DNA of 64,000 bases from JASHPR01 sp963844655. Its GTDB lineage: Bacteria > Actinomycetota > Actinomycetes > Streptosporangiales > Streptosporangiaceae. Positions within the stretch are counted from its first letter, which is position 1, and each line of letters opens with the position of its first letter. The position numbers and the translations under genes were made by a program. The stretch is from assembly GCA_963844655.1 (NCBI GenBank), contig CAWJPA010000001.1:124001-188000 (forward strand), read 5' to 3'. Shown here piece after piece: positions 34,628 through 44,043 of this stretch. Below the pieces are notes generated by a model. It was not told the origin of the DNA. It saw nothing but the letters and a program-made list of their open reading frames with translations, and made no database searches.

Positions 34628-35449
34628 TCACATGTCCTGAGCAGGCATGCTTGGCCCAGCGGCGGGGATCACCGCGGCCAGGAGCTCGGATTCGGCATCG
34701 CCGGGAGCAGATCGCGCGCTGAATGCCAGCACCGGCCATTGCCGCTCGTGCGCGATTTTCCTGAGCGCGCGGTCCGGATTCACCACCCGCGGGTGGCCCA
34801 CGACCTCCAGCATCGGCAGGTCGGTGATGGAGTCGCTGTACGCGTAGCAGTCCGGGAGCCGGTAACCGCGCAGGCTGGCCAGCTCCCGGACCCGGCTCGC
34901 CTTGGCCTCGCCGTAGGCCCAGAACTCCATCTCCCCGGTGTAGCGCCCGTCGGCGACCTCCATCCGGGTCGCGATGACCTCGGACGCGCCGAGCAGGTTC
35001 CCGATTGGCCGGACCATCTCCTGGCCCGACGTGGACACGATGATGACGTCCTGCCCGGCGCGGCCGTGCGCCGCGATCAGCCGCCGGGCGTCCGCGTACA
35101 CGAGCGGGAGGATGATGTCGTTCAGGTGCCGGCTGACGATGTCGCTCACCCGGTCCGCGGGCCACCCCCGGCACAGCTCGCCCACCTGGCCCCGGATGCG
35201 TTCCATCCGCTGGTGGTCGGCGCCGCTGAGCCGGAACACCAGCTGAGCCATTGCGGAGCGGACGGCGTCGGCGCGAGTGATCAGGCCATGCCGGTAGAAC
35301 GACCGGCCGAACGCCAGGGTGCTCGACCGTGAGATGATCGTTTTGTCCAGGTCAAAGAAAGCGGCCGCAATTGTGCCATCGGCCTCGACGAAACTGCCCA
35401 CGATCCGGCAGCATAGGGTAATGGAACGAGTTCTAAGTTTACTCTGCAT
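34628..35449 (-). CDS. HAD-superfamily IB phosphatase (SerB/Rv3661-like)
   Basis: 273 residues. HAD motif I FFDLDKTIISRSSTLAFGRSFY, motif II VSTSGQEMVRP, motif III Lys in YGEAKASRVREL, and motif IV YAYSDSITDLPML are all present. Family members are annotated as phosphoserine phosphatase-like, but a true serB is elsewhere in this window, so the substrate is probably different. It lies beside the 6C RNA, as its mycobacterial counterpart does. Confidence 0.88.
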   Translation of the reverse strand: MQSKLRTRSITLCCRIVGSFVEADGTIAAAFFDLDKTIISRSSTLAFGRSFYRHGLITRADAVRSAMAQLVFRLSGADHQRMERIRGQVGELCRGWPADRVSDIVSRHLNDIILPLVYADARRLIAAHGRAGQDVIIVSTSGQEMVRPIGNLLGASEVIATRMEVADGRYTGEMEFWAYGEAKASRVRELASLRGYRLPDCYAYSDSITDLPMLEVVGHPRVVNPDRALRKIAHERQWPVLAFSARSAPGDAESELLAAVIPAAGPSMPAQDM

Positions 35450-35490
35450 GACCGGCTGGTAACTTTGGCTCGCTGCACGTAGGCTTTCAT

Positions 35491-35575
35491 GGGTGACGGC
35501 ACCGGCTCTGCCCCCCCGGGGCCGGACCGCACGGCGACCCCCGCTCTCCCCCCCGGCGGGGGTCGCCTCTTTTTC
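35491..35575 (+). ncRNA. 6C small RNA
   Basis: Two consecutive hairpins, each with a run of seven cytosines in its loop: CCGGC...CCCCCCC...GCCGG (about 35502-35525) and GGCGACCCCCG (35533-35543) with CGGGGGTCGCC (35557-35567). The second ends in TCTTTTTC, making it also the terminator. This double C-loop architecture defines the actinobacterial 6C RNA. Its genomic neighbour, the HAD/Rv3661-like gene, matches the mycobacterial location as I recall it. The 5' end is estimated from a TAGGCT -10-like box at 35480-35485. Confidence 0.85.
35557..35575 (+). terminator. rho-independent terminator of the 6C RNA
   Basis: The 3' arm of an 11-bp perfect GC stem (35533-35543 with 35557-35567), followed directly by TCTTTTTC. 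It is one of the few canonical T-tract terminators in the window. Confidence 0.8.
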
Positions 35576-35668
35576 ATGTCGCGAAAGCCAGTGCCAGACG
35601 CACGTGCGTGACGCACATCACGTCGGTGACCAGCAATTCTGCTGGGCCCTTTGGGCCGCGGCCCGGGG

Positions 35669-38029
35669 CTAAGATCTGCCGGCCGCCCCGCTGAGAAGGC
35701 ACTCCAGAAGGATCACTGCGCCGTGCTTGGACAGTGGCTCGTTGCCATTCCCGCACTTCGGTGACTGGATACAGGAAGGGCATCCAGCGCTGCACTCGCA
35801 CGACGCAATTGCATCCGCAGATGCACGCAGCCAATCACGCGCGGCGCGGAATCCGCGCTCGGCAAAGCCAGCCCCTCCGTCATGCCCGTCGTACACGAAC
35901 ACGGTCAGCCGGCCGGTGGCCGGATGGTAGTCGGTGGACACGCCGCCGACGTCCCAGCGGTCGCACGCGGCGACCAGCGGGAGCAGCCCGATCGACGCGT
36001 GCTCGGCCGCGTGCGCGGCGCCAGGGAGGTCCACGCCGGCGCTGGCCAGGGCGTCCCGCTGGCCGGGTGAGATCGTCCACCACACCGCCCGGGTGCGCAG
36101 CGTGCGGGGCGGGAGGTCCAGCGGCACCACGCCGGCCGGCTGCCCGGTATCGAGGCGGCGGCGGACGAAGGAGACCACCTGGCGGGTCACCAGCACGTCG
36201 CCGAAGCCGACTTCGGCGTCGCCCCAGGCTTCACGGCGCAGCGTCGCGGCCACCTCGACCCCGGTCAGCTCCCGTGCCGAGGTGGCGTATCCGGGATCGC
36301 AGGCCTCGACCAGCGCCACGCAGCCGTCCAGATCAAGCTCGGCCACCAGGTACATCTCGCCCTGGTGCGGGTACACGGCGCCGGTGTGCGCCAGCACGTG
36401 CGCGGACGGCTCGTCCATGGTGCCGACCAGCCGGCCGGTCGACGCCTCCACGATGCGCACCGCCTGGCCCCCGGTGCCGCGCAGGCCGGTCATCGCGCTC
36501 CGGCCGCTGCGCGTCCAGCACCACCTGGTCCCGTCCCGGGTCTTCCTGGGCCGCAGCATCCCCCGGCGGCTCAGGTCGTCCACGACGGCCGCCGCCGCGA
36601 CGCCGAACAGGTCGATGTCCGCGTCGGTCAGCGGCAGTTCCGCCGCGGCCGCGCAGAGGTGCGGAGCCAGCACGTACGGGTTGCCGGGATCGAGCACGGT
36701 GGCCTCGACCGGCCGGTTGAGCAGGGCCTCCGGGTGGTGCACCAGGTAGGTGTCCAGCGGGTCGTCGCGGGCGATCAGGATCGCGACCGCGCCGCGGCCC
36801 TCGCGCCCGGCCCGCCCGGCCTGCTGCCAGAGGGCGGCCCTGGTCCCGGGCCAGCCAGCGACCAGCACCGCGTCGAGCCCGCCGATGTTCACGCCGAGCT
36901 CCAGCGCGGGAGTCGCGGCCAGGCCGGTGATCCGGCCCGCCAGCACCGCCTCCTCGATGGCCCGCCGGTCCTCAGGCAGGTAACCGGACCGGTAGGCCGC
37001 GACCCGCGGTTCCAGGTCGGCCGCGCCCGCCTCGGCCAGGCTGCGCCGCGCACCGAGCGCGATCGCCTCGGCGCCGCGCCGCGACCTGACGAACGCGAGC
37101 GCGGGCACACCGCCGGCCACCAGGTCGGCCAGCATCGTGGCGGCCTCGGCCGTGGCCGTGCGCCGGACCGGGGCGCCGGCCTCGCCGCGCAGCGCGGTGA
37201 GCGGCGGCTCCCACAGCCCGAACGTGAGCGGCCCGCGCGGCGCGCCGTCCGCGGTGACCGCCACCGCGTCAAGCCCGGTGAGCAGCCGGGCGCAGGTCTC
37301 TGGTTCGCTGATCGTGGCCGAGGCGAGCATGAAGACCGGGCCCGCACCTGAGCGCTCGCCCCGGAACGCGGCGTGGTACGCGGTGACCCGGCGCAGCCTG
37401 CGCAGGACCTGGGCCACGTGCGACCCGAAGACCCCGCGGTAGGTGTGGCACTCGTCGACGATCACGTACTTCAGGCGCCGGAAGAACCCGTCCCAGCGGG
37501 CGTGCCGCGGCAGCAGCGAATGGTGCAGCATGTCCGGCGTGGTGAGCAGGTAGGTGGCGTGCGCCCGGGCCCAGGCCCGGTCGTGGGCCGGCGTGTCGCC
37601 GTCCACCACCGCAGGCCGGACGCCCGGGATGTCGAGCGAGCTCACCATGCGCAGCTGGTCGGCGGCGAGCGCCCGGGTCGGCGCCAGGTACAGCGCGGTG
37701 CCGCCGTCGAGCACCTGGGTCAGCGCGGGCAGCAGATAGCCGAGCGACTTTCCTGAGGCGGGAGACGTCGAGATGATCACGTTCCGGCCCGCGGCCGCAT
37801 GGTCGGCCGCGGCGGCCTGGTGGGCCCAGGGCCCCGGCACGCCCACGTTCTCGAACGCCTTGGTGACTTGCGGCGGCGCCCAGTCCGGCCAGTCGACCCG
37901 GCGGCCCGCCGAGGCCTGGACATGCTCGAGATGGGTAAGCCTTCCCGACCGTGCGCCCACCTCAAGGACCCGGGCGGCGCTCGGCGGGATCGGCAGCTCG
38001 CACCCAGCAAGCAACGGCACCGCAGGCAT
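35669..38029 (-). CDS. DEAD/DEAH-box helicase with DUF1998-type C-terminal Cys cluster (MrfA/YprA-like)
   Basis: 786 residues. Superfamily 2 helicase motifs: Walker A STSPASGKSLGY, APTRALAADQL, motif II DECHTYRGVFG, motif III LASATI, motif VI QQAGRAGREGRG. The C terminus has CECSAGCPSCIQSPKCGNGN, a four-Cys metal cluster typical of MrfA, which repairs mitomycin-type lesions in Bacillus. It is divergent from bldG, as in Streptomyces. Confidence 0.92.
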   Translation of the reverse strand: MPAVPLLAGCELPIPPSAARVLEVGARSGRLTHLEHVQASAGRRVDWPDWAPPQVTKAFENVGVPGPWAHQAAAADHAAAGRNVIISTSPASGKSLGYLLPALTQVLDGGTALYLAPTRALAADQLRMVSSLDIPGVRPAVVDGDTPAHDRAWARAHATYLLTTPDMLHHSLLPRHARWDGFFRRLKYVIVDECHTYRGVFGSHVAQVLRRLRRVTAYHAAFRGERSGAGPVFMLASATISEPETCARLLTGLDAVAVTADGAPRGPLTFGLWEPPLTALRGEAGAPVRRTATAEAATMLADLVAGGVPALAFVRSRRGAEAIALGARRSLAEAGAADLEPRVAAYRSGYLPEDRRAIEEAVLAGRITGLAATPALELGVNIGGLDAVLVAGWPGTRAALWQQAGRAGREGRGAVAILIARDDPLDTYLVHHPEALLNRPVEATVLDPGNPYVLAPHLCAAAAELPLTDADIDLFGVAAAAVVDDLSRRGMLRPRKTRDGTRWCWTRSGRSAMTGLRGTGGQAVRIVEASTGRLVGTMDEPSAHVLAHTGAVYPHQGEMYLVAELDLDGCVALVEACDPGYATSARELTGVEVAATLRREAWGDAEVGFGDVLVTRQVVSFVRRRLDTGQPAGVVPLDLPPRTLRTRAVWWTISPGQRDALASAGVDLPGAAHAAEHASIGLLPLVAACDRWDVGGVSTDYHPATGRLTVFVYDGHDGGAGFAERGFRAARDWLRASADAIASCECSAGCPSCIQSPKCGNGNEPLSKHGAVILLECLLSGAAGRS

Positions 38030-38193
38030 AGGCTTTCAGTGTGTCATGCCAAGGGAGGAGTGCCTCGAACACCGATCTGGTATAGACATGACGTCAGAGC
38101 GTGATTGAATGCGCGCTGGAACGTTACCCGGGCTGGGCGCAGCACTGGCTCAAGGCACGCTCAGACCCTGACCGCATGGCGCTGGAGGAATTT

Positions 38194-38544
38194 GTGGATC
38201 TGAAGTTGGATCACCACACCAAGGATGGGATCGAGATCGTCGACGTGGAAGGCGAGATCGACGTCTACACCGCGCCGCGCTTGCGTGAGCTTCTGATCGA
38301 GCTGGTCAACACCGGCTTCTACCAGCTCGTGGTGAATATGGAAAAGGTCGAGTTCCTCGACTCCACGGGGCTCGGGGTGCTGGTCGGTGGCTTGAAGCGA
38401 GTGCGGGCGCACGACGGCTCCCTGGACCTGGTCTGCACGCAGGAGCGCATCCTGAAGATTTTCAGGATCACCGGCCTGACCAAGGTGTTCGGCATTCACG
38501 ACACGGTCGACGAAGCCATCAAGGAAAGAAAGTCGGAGAAGTAG
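38194..38544 (+). CDS. bldG: anti-anti-sigma factor, BldG-like (STAS domain)
   Basis: 116 residues of STAS fold. The phosphorylatable serine is in FLDSTGLGVLVGG at residue 57, the same number as in Streptomyces BldG, and GSLDLVCTQERILKIFRITGL is nearly family-identical. GTG 38194 is chosen because GGAGG lies five bases upstream; longer in-frame starts add unrelated sequence. The next gene is an anti-sigma kinase and then hppA, matching the bldG neighbourhood. A role in partner-switching control of development or stress sigma factors is inferred. Confidence 0.9.
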   Translation: MDLKLDHHTKDGIEIVDVEGEIDVYTAPRLRELLIELVNTGFYQLVVNMEKVEFLDSTGLGVLVGGLKRVRAHDGSLDLVCTQERILKIFRITGLTKVFGIHDTVDEAIKERKSEK

Positions 38545-38559
38545 CCCGTACCCCCCGAG

Positions 38560-38925
38560 ATGCCCACAGTTGAAGTCAGCTTCACGGCCCTGCCCGCCCA
38601 CGTGCGCACCGCCCGCCTCGTCGCCACGGCGGTGGCCAGGCGAAGCGGTGTCGCCGAGTCCTTGCTGGATGAGGTGCGCCTCGCCGTCGGCGAAGCATGC
38701 TCCCGGGCGGTCGAGGCCCACCGGGCGCACTGCCCGGGCGAGCCGGTCAGGATCGCGCTGACCGACCAGGCCGGGCGGTTCGAGGTGGAGGTCACCGACA
38801 CCGGCAGGCCGCAGGGATTCGGCCTCGCTGTCATCGCCGAACTCGCCGACGACGTCCAGATCCGCGAGACCGATGCCGGGACAAGCATCCGGATGAGCTG
38901 GCCGTCGGTCGGGCTGCCGTCTTGA
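38560..38925 (+). CDS. anti-sigma factor / serine kinase-like ATPase (BldG partner)
   Basis: 121 residues of GHKL ATPase type: LDEVRLAVGEACSRAVEAH (N box), VTDTGRPQGFGLAVIAELADDV (G boxes) and SIRMSW at the end. Together with the BldG-like protein it forms a partner-switch pair. Located 15 bp downstream of bldG with ATG 38560. Confidence 0.88.
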   Translation: MPTVEVSFTALPAHVRTARLVATAVARRSGVAESLLDEVRLAVGEACSRAVEAHRAHCPGEPVRIALTDQAGRFEVEVTDTGRPQGFGLAVIAELADDVQIRETDAGTSIRMSWPSVGLPS

Positions 38926-39013
38926 CCGTATTATCGTCGTTTGCCGCCGGTTTACCGGTGGGTGCGACTGGGTTACCAGCGGGGTCGGATGAACGTCACA
39001 CCGGGGGGCCGCA

Positions 39014-39043
39014 TTACCATTCAGTGACCCAGATGCGTAGACT
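39014..39043 (+). promoter_or_regulatory. candidate promoter of hppA
   Basis: TTACCA at 39014-39019 and TAGACT at 39038-39043 with an 18-bp spacer in the 260-bp gap upstream of hppA. A leader of about 135 nt would follow. Weak prediction by pattern only. Confidence 0.3.
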
Positions 39044-39185
39044 CCCGGCACTGTCGTGTTGGCACTCCTCGACGACGTTGTAGCTGCCCACGCCTGGTTG
39101 GAAGACAGTGCGCTGGGCAGCCGCCCAGGGAAAACAGCACCGGGCAGTTCATCGCGCGCGGCGCGTGCCCTGTCAAGGAGGACAG

Positions 39186-41585
39186 ATGTCGAACACCGCT
39201 CTTGCGAGCGGGCCAGTCGGCGTGACCGGCTCCAACCTCACCTGGGTTGTAGTCGTGGGCGTAGTCGCGCTGCTCGCCCTCGTCGTGGCCGGCCTGCTGG
39301 TCAGGGAAGTGCTGGCGGCCAGCCAGGGCACGCCCAAGATGCGGGAGATCGCAAAGTCGATCCAGGAGGGCGCGGCGGCGTACCTGCGCCGGCAGTTCCA
39401 GACGATCGGGGTCTTCGTGGTCCTGATCTTCTTTGTGCTGCTGCTGCTGCCCGCGGACGGCGAGTCCGTCCGCTGGGGACGCAGTCTGTTCTTCCTGGTC
39501 GGGGCCGGGTTCTCGGCTCTGGTCGGGTTCCTGGGCATGTCGCTCGCGGTGCGCGGCAACGTGCGGGTGGCGGCGGCGGCCAAGGAGGCGGGCGAGCGGC
39601 CTGCCATGCGGATCGCGTTCCGCACCGGCGGCGTGGCCGGCATGCTCACCGTCGGCCTCGGCCTGTTCGGCGCCGCGCTCGTGGTCCTCATCTACCGGGA
39701 GAACGCCTCCAGCGTGCTGGAGGGCTTCGGCTTCGGGGCGGCGCTGCTCGCGATGTTCATGCGGGTCGGCGGCGGTATCTTCACCAAGGCCGCCGACGTC
39801 GGCGCTGACCTGGTCGGCAAGGTCGAGAAGGGCATCCCCGAGGACGACCCGCGCAACGCCGCGACGATCGCCGACAACGTGGGCGACAACGTGGGCGACT
39901 GCGCCGGGATGGCGGCCGACCTGTTCGAGTCCTACGCGGTGATGCTGGTCGCCTCCCTCATCCTGGGCAAGGTGGCCTTCGGCAACGCAGGCCTGGTGTT
40001 CCCGCTGATCGTGCCGATGTGCGGGGTGATCACCGCGATGATCGGCATCTTCGTCGTCGCCCCGCGCAAGAACGACCGCAGCGGCATGACCGCGATCAAC
40101 CGGGGCTTCTTCGTCTCCGCGCTGATCTCGCTGGTGCTGGTCATCGGCGCCTCGTTCCTGTACCTGCCGGCTCATTTCAGCCAGCTGAAGGGCGTCACCG
40201 GCGCTGGGTCCCTCGCGATCCTGCACCACGGCGGGAGCCCGCGGTGGCTGGCCATCCTCGCGGTGCTGATCGGCCTCGTGCTGGCCAGCGCCATCCAGCT
40301 GCTGACCGGGTACTTCACCGAGACCAACCGCAGGCCGGTGCGCGACATCGCCAAGGCCTCGCTGACCGGTCCGGCCACCGTGATCCTGGCCGGGATCTCG
40401 GTCGGCCTGGAGTCCGCGGTGTACTCCGCGCTGCTCATCGGCGGGGCCGTGTACTGCGCGTTCCTGCTCGGCACCGGCAACGCCACGATCGCGCTGTTCG
40501 CCGTCGCCCTGGCCGGGACCGGCCTGCTGACCACGGTCGGCGTCATCGTGTCCATGGACACCTTCGGCCCGGTCTCCGACAACGCCCAGGGCATCGCCGA
40601 GATGTCCGGTGAGATCGACGGTGAGGCCGCGGAGATCCTGACCCACCTGGACGCGGTCGGCAACACCACGAAGGCCATCACCAAGGGCATCGCGATCGCG
40701 ACCGCGGTGCTCGCCGCGACCGCGCTGTTCGGCGCGTTCCGGACCTCGGTCGAGTCCGCGCTGAGCAAGGCCAGCACGTTCGGTTTGTCCATCGACCACC
40801 CGAACAACCTGGTCGGCCTCATGATCGGCGCGGCCGTGGTGTTCTTCTTCTCGGGCCTGGCCATCATGGCGGTGGGCCGGGCGGCCGGGCGGGTGGTGTT
40901 CGAGGTCAGGGAGCAGTTCAGGACCCACCCGGGGATCATGGACTTCACCGAGAAGCCCGAGTACGGCCGGGTCGTGGACATCTGCACCAAGGATTCGCTG
41001 CGGGAGCTGGCCACCCCCGGCCTGCTGGCCGTGCTGGCGCCGATCGCGGTCGGCTTCGGGTTCGGCTACGGGCCGCTCGGCTCGTACCTGGCCGGCGCGA
41101 TCGCGGCCGGCGCGCTGATGGCCGTGTTCCTGTCCAACTCCGGCGGGGCCTGGGACAACGCCAAGAAGCTGGTCGAGGACGGCAACTACGGCGGCAAGGG
41201 TTCCGAGGCGCACGAGGCGACCATCATCGGGGACACCGTGGGCGACCCGTTCAAGGACACCGCGGGCCCGGCCATCAACCCGCTGATCAAGGTCATGAAC
41301 CTGGTCTCGCTGCTGATCGCGACCAGCGTGGTGAAGTACAGCAACGACAACCCGCTGCGGATCGGCGTGGCGGTCGGTGCCGCCGCGATCATCGTGGTGG
41401 CCGTGGTCATCTCCAAGCGCCGGTCCACCAGCATCGCCGCGGATGGCCCCGGCGGGGGCAGCGAGGCCGACGCGGGCCCGGCCGTGACGGCCGGCGCCCC
41501 CAGCGCCGCCGCCAGCGACGCGACCGCGCCCGACCGGGACACGGATCAGGACGGGAAGGCGCCCGCGGGCAAGACCGCGACCTGA
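39186..41585 (+). CDS. hppA: H+-translocating membrane pyrophosphatase, K+-independent type
   Basis: 799 residues, ~16 transmembrane helices. Pyrophosphate-binding motifs DVGADLVGKVEKGIPEDDPRN-type segment (about 204-220), GDNVGDCAGMAADLFES, and the late ...GDTVGDPFKDTAGPAINPL are all intact. The determinant GNTTKA at about residue 496 (Lys where K+-dependent enzymes have Ala) predicts K+ independence and proton pumping. A ~40-residue hydrophilic C-terminal tail is extra. AAGGAGG precedes ATG 39186. Confidence 0.96.
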   Translation: MSNTALASGPVGVTGSNLTWVVVVGVVALLALVVAGLLVREVLAASQGTPKMREIAKSIQEGAAAYLRRQFQTIGVFVVLIFFVLLLLPADGESVRWGRSLFFLVGAGFSALVGFLGMSLAVRGNVRVAAAAKEAGERPAMRIAFRTGGVAGMLTVGLGLFGAALVVLIYRENASSVLEGFGFGAALLAMFMRVGGGIFTKAADVGADLVGKVEKGIPEDDPRNAATIADNVGDNVGDCAGMAADLFESYAVMLVASLILGKVAFGNAGLVFPLIVPMCGVITAMIGIFVVAPRKNDRSGMTAINRGFFVSALISLVLVIGASFLYLPAHFSQLKGVTGAGSLAILHHGGSPRWLAILAVLIGLVLASAIQLLTGYFTETNRRPVRDIAKASLTGPATVILAGISVGLESAVYSALLIGGAVYCAFLLGTGNATIALFAVALAGTGLLTTVGVIVSMDTFGPVSDNAQGIAEMSGEIDGEAAEILTHLDAVGNTTKAITKGIAIATAVLAATALFGAFRTSVESALSKASTFGLSIDHPNNLVGLMIGAAVVFFFSGLAIMAVGRAAGRVVFEVREQFRTHPGIMDFTEKPEYGRVVDICTKDSLRELATPGLLAVLAPIAVGFGFGYGPLGSYLAGAIAAGALMAVFLSNSGGAWDNAKKLVEDGNYGGKGSEAHEATIIGDTVGDPFKDTAGPAINPLIKVMNLVSLLIATSVVKYSNDNPLRIGVAVGAAAIIVVAVVISKRRSTSIAADGPGGGSEADAGPAVTAGAPSAAASDATAPDRDTDQDGKAPAGKTAT

Positions 41586-41643
41586 CCGCGGCCCGCGGGC
41601 CAGGCCGGGCGGCGCGGCGGCAGCTCAGGTCAGGGCGGCCAGG

Positions 41644-42864
41644 TCAGGACCGGGCGGCAGGTCCGGCGTCCGGCGCCCCGTCCTCGGCGTCGGCGGTCTC
41701 GACCTCGTCGCGGGAGATGCCGAGCAGGTGCAGAACCGCGTCCAGGTACGGGACGCTCACCGAGGCGTCCGCCGCGTCCCTGACCGCTGGCTTGGCGTTG
41801 AACGCGATCCCCAGGCCCGCGGCCGCGATCATGTCGAGGTCGTTGGCGCCGTCGCCGACCGCCACCGTCTGGCTCAGCGGAACCCCGGACGCGGCCGCGA
41901 AGTCGCGCAGCGCCGCGGCCTTGCCCGCCCGGTCGATGACCGGTCCTGTGATGTTCCCTGTGAGCTTCCCGCCGGAGATCTCGAGCGTGTTGGCCGCCGT
42001 GTAGTCCAGCCCCAGGTCGGCGGCGAGCGCGTCGGTGAACTGGGTGAAGCCGCCGCTCACGATCCCGCACCGGTACCCGAGCCGCCGCAGCGTGCGGATC
42101 AGCGTGCGGGCGCCTGGGGCCAGCCGCAGCTCGGCCCGGACCTCGTCCAGCACCGCGGCGTCGAGCCCGGCGAGCAGGGACACCCGCTCGCGCAGCGCCG
42201 CGGCGAACTCGAGCTCGCCGCGCATGGTGGCCGCGGTCAGCTCGGCGACCTTGGCCTCGCACCCGGCCCGCGCCGCGAGCAGGTCGATGGCTTCGCCGCT
42301 GACCAGGGTGGAGTCGACGTCCATCACCACCAGGCGCATGGCGCGCCGGTGCAGGCCGCCGCGCTGGACCGCCACGTCCACCCCGCGCTCGGCCGACTCG
42401 CGGGCCAGAGTCACCCGCAGCTCGGCCGGGTCGGCGCCGGAGATGTCGAACTCGATGCAGGTCACCGGCCGGTGCGCGAGCCGGGTGATCCGCTCGATGT
42501 TCGCGCCGTTCGCGGCGATCCGCCCGGCGATGGCCGCGATCGCGGCCGGGGCGAGCTCGCGGCCGAGCACGGTGACGTGCAGGCTGCCCCGGCGCCGGGC
42601 GGGCTCGGCCGAGCCCGTGGTGATCTCGGCCTCCAGCCCGAGGTCGGCGGCGACCGCGGACACCTGGCGGTGGATCGCGGTCAGGTCCGGGCTGGGGCCG
42701 CAGGACAGCAGCACACCCAGCACCAGGCGGCCGCGGATCACCACCTGCTCGACGTCGAGGACGCTGAGCTCGTGCGCGGCCAGCACGGTGAACAGGCGGG
42801 ATGTGACGCCGGGCCGGTCCCGCCCGGTCACGGTCACCAGCAGCGTGGTCTGTGAACTGGACAT
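41644..42864 (-). CDS. serB: phosphoserine phosphatase SerB with N-terminal ACT domains
   Basis: 406 residues. Two ACT-like regulatory domains (TLLVTVTGRDRPGVTSRLF; LHVTVLGRELAPAAIAAIAG) precede a HAD phosphatase with MDVDSTLVSGEAIDLLAARAG, VSGGFTQFTD, and VGDGANDLDMIAAAGLGIAFNAKP. Final step of serine biosynthesis, probably feedback-controlled via ACT. Convergent with hppA. Confidence 0.95.
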   Translation of the reverse strand: MSSSQTTLLVTVTGRDRPGVTSRLFTVLAAHELSVLDVEQVVIRGRLVLGVLLSCGPSPDLTAIHRQVSAVAADLGLEAEITTGSAEPARRRGSLHVTVLGRELAPAAIAAIAGRIAANGANIERITRLAHRPVTCIEFDISGADPAELRVTLARESAERGVDVAVQRGGLHRRAMRLVVMDVDSTLVSGEAIDLLAARAGCEAKVAELTAATMRGELEFAAALRERVSLLAGLDAAVLDEVRAELRLAPGARTLIRTLRRLGYRCGIVSGGFTQFTDALAADLGLDYTAANTLEISGGKLTGNITGPVIDRAGKAAALRDFAAASGVPLSQTVAVGDGANDLDMIAAAGLGIAFNAKPAVRDAADASVSVPYLDAVLHLLGISRDEVETADAEDGAPDAGPAARS

Positions 42865-42936
42865 GGCGCCGCCCAGGCTACCGGGTGGTGGGCACCCCGC
42901 CCGGGTTAGCGCCCCGGCGTGGGCACCACGGCCCGG

Positions 42937-44043
42937 TTACGGCAGCAGCAGGTGCAAATCACCGAATTCGTGCCAGAGGTAACCCTCGCCGATCGCGGCC
43001 GCGTAGCAGCGGCGTAGCAGGTCCGTATCGGCGAACGCGGCGAGCATCCGCAGGTGCGACGAGCGCGGCTCGTGCAGGCCGGTGATCAGCCCGTCCACGG
43101 CCAGCAGCCGGTGGCCAGGCTCGGGCGTCACGATGTGCGCGGTCCAGCCCGACGAGGGGGAGACCCGCGGCCCAGGCTCCCTGGCCGCGGTCTCCAGGGC
43201 CCGTACCACGGTGGTGCCGAGCGCGATCACCCGGCCGCCGTGCTGGCGGGTCAGGTTGACCAGCCGCGCGGTGGCGGGCGGGACGTCGAAGGGCTCCGGG
43301 TAGGGATCCTCGTCGCCCTCCAGCGACGACACCCCGGTGTGGAGCGTGAGCGGCGCGAACGTGATGCCGCGCGCCACCAGCCTGGCCACCACCTCCGGCG
43401 TGAACGGGCGCGACGCGCTCGGCATCTCCGCGCTGCCCGGCTTGATGCCGAACACGGTCTGGTACGCCTCGATCGGCCAGGGCCGCTGCACGTACGAGTA
43501 CCGGATCGGCTCGCCGTGGCGAAGCAGGTACGGCACGACCGCGGTGGACAGCCGGGCCCGCCACAGCCGCGGGGTGAACCTCGCGCCGAGGGTCAGCGCC
43601 GCCCCGCCGGGGAGCCCGAGCTCCTGCCCGGGCCAGCCGCCCCCGAACGGCACCGTGGTGCCGCCCCGGACCTCGCGCAGCTCGACCAGCCAGTCCCCGT
43701 CCGGCAGCGGCGTGGAGAAGTGCACGGCCTGCCCGGCCAGGCGCACGGCCGCGGGCAGCGTGGCCGACGTGTTGACCACGATCAGGTCACCCGGCAGCAG
43801 CAGCCCGGGCAGGCCGGTGAACGGGTGGTGGCTGATCTCGCCGGTGCTCCCGCGGCTGACCATCAGCGCGACGCCGTCCCTGGGGATCCCCCTGGCCTCG
43901 GGCGGCTCGTGCGCCTCGAGCTCGGGCGGAAGCGCGAACTCCAGCAGGTCGCGCGCGTCGGTGGCCAGGCCGGTCTCGTCGGCCAGCCCGGACTCGGCGG
44001 CCGCGGCCCACCCCGGCCCGGCTTCGACGGTCATGCTGGTCAT
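42937..44043 (-). CDS. queA: S-adenosylmethionine:tRNA ribosyltransferase-isomerase QueA
   Basis: 368 residues. Characteristic features are ALMVSRGSTGEISHHPFTGLPGLLLPGDLIVVNTSATLPA, TFAPLTLHTGVSSLEGDE, and the C-terminal GHRLLAVDGLITGLHEPRSSHLRML. It makes epoxyqueuosine in tRNA from the SAM ribosyl group. The overlap with the SDR gene (44040-44043) suggests co-transcription. No preQ1 riboswitch is visible. Confidence 0.92.
   Translation of the reverse strand: MTSMTVEAGPGWAAAAESGLADETGLATDARDLLEFALPPELEAHEPPEARGIPRDGVALMVSRGSTGEISHHPFTGLPGLLLPGDLIVVNTSATLPAAVRLAGQAVHFSTPLPDGDWLVELREVRGGTTVPFGGGWPGQELGLPGGAALTLGARFTPRLWRARLSTAVVPYLLRHGEPIRYSYVQRPWPIEAYQTVFGIKPGSAEMPSASRPFTPEVVARLVARGITFAPLTLHTGVSSLEGDEDPYPEPFDVPPATARLVNLTRQHGGRVIALGTTVVRALETAAREPGPRVSPSSGWTAHIVTPEPGHRLLAVDGLITGLHEPRSSHLRMLAAFADTDLLRRCYAAAIGEGYLWHEFGDLHLLLP

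Noticed and set aside
39021..41213. A 730-codon minus-strand frame over hppA
   Set aside because: Runs antisense to conserved membrane pyrophosphatase; His/Gln/Asp/Gly-rich composition with no recognisable domain.
42865..42936. preQ1 or other riboswitch near queA
   Set aside because: This gap is downstream of queA and upstream of serB, with no conserved aptamer core seen; queA also starts within a coupled overlap.
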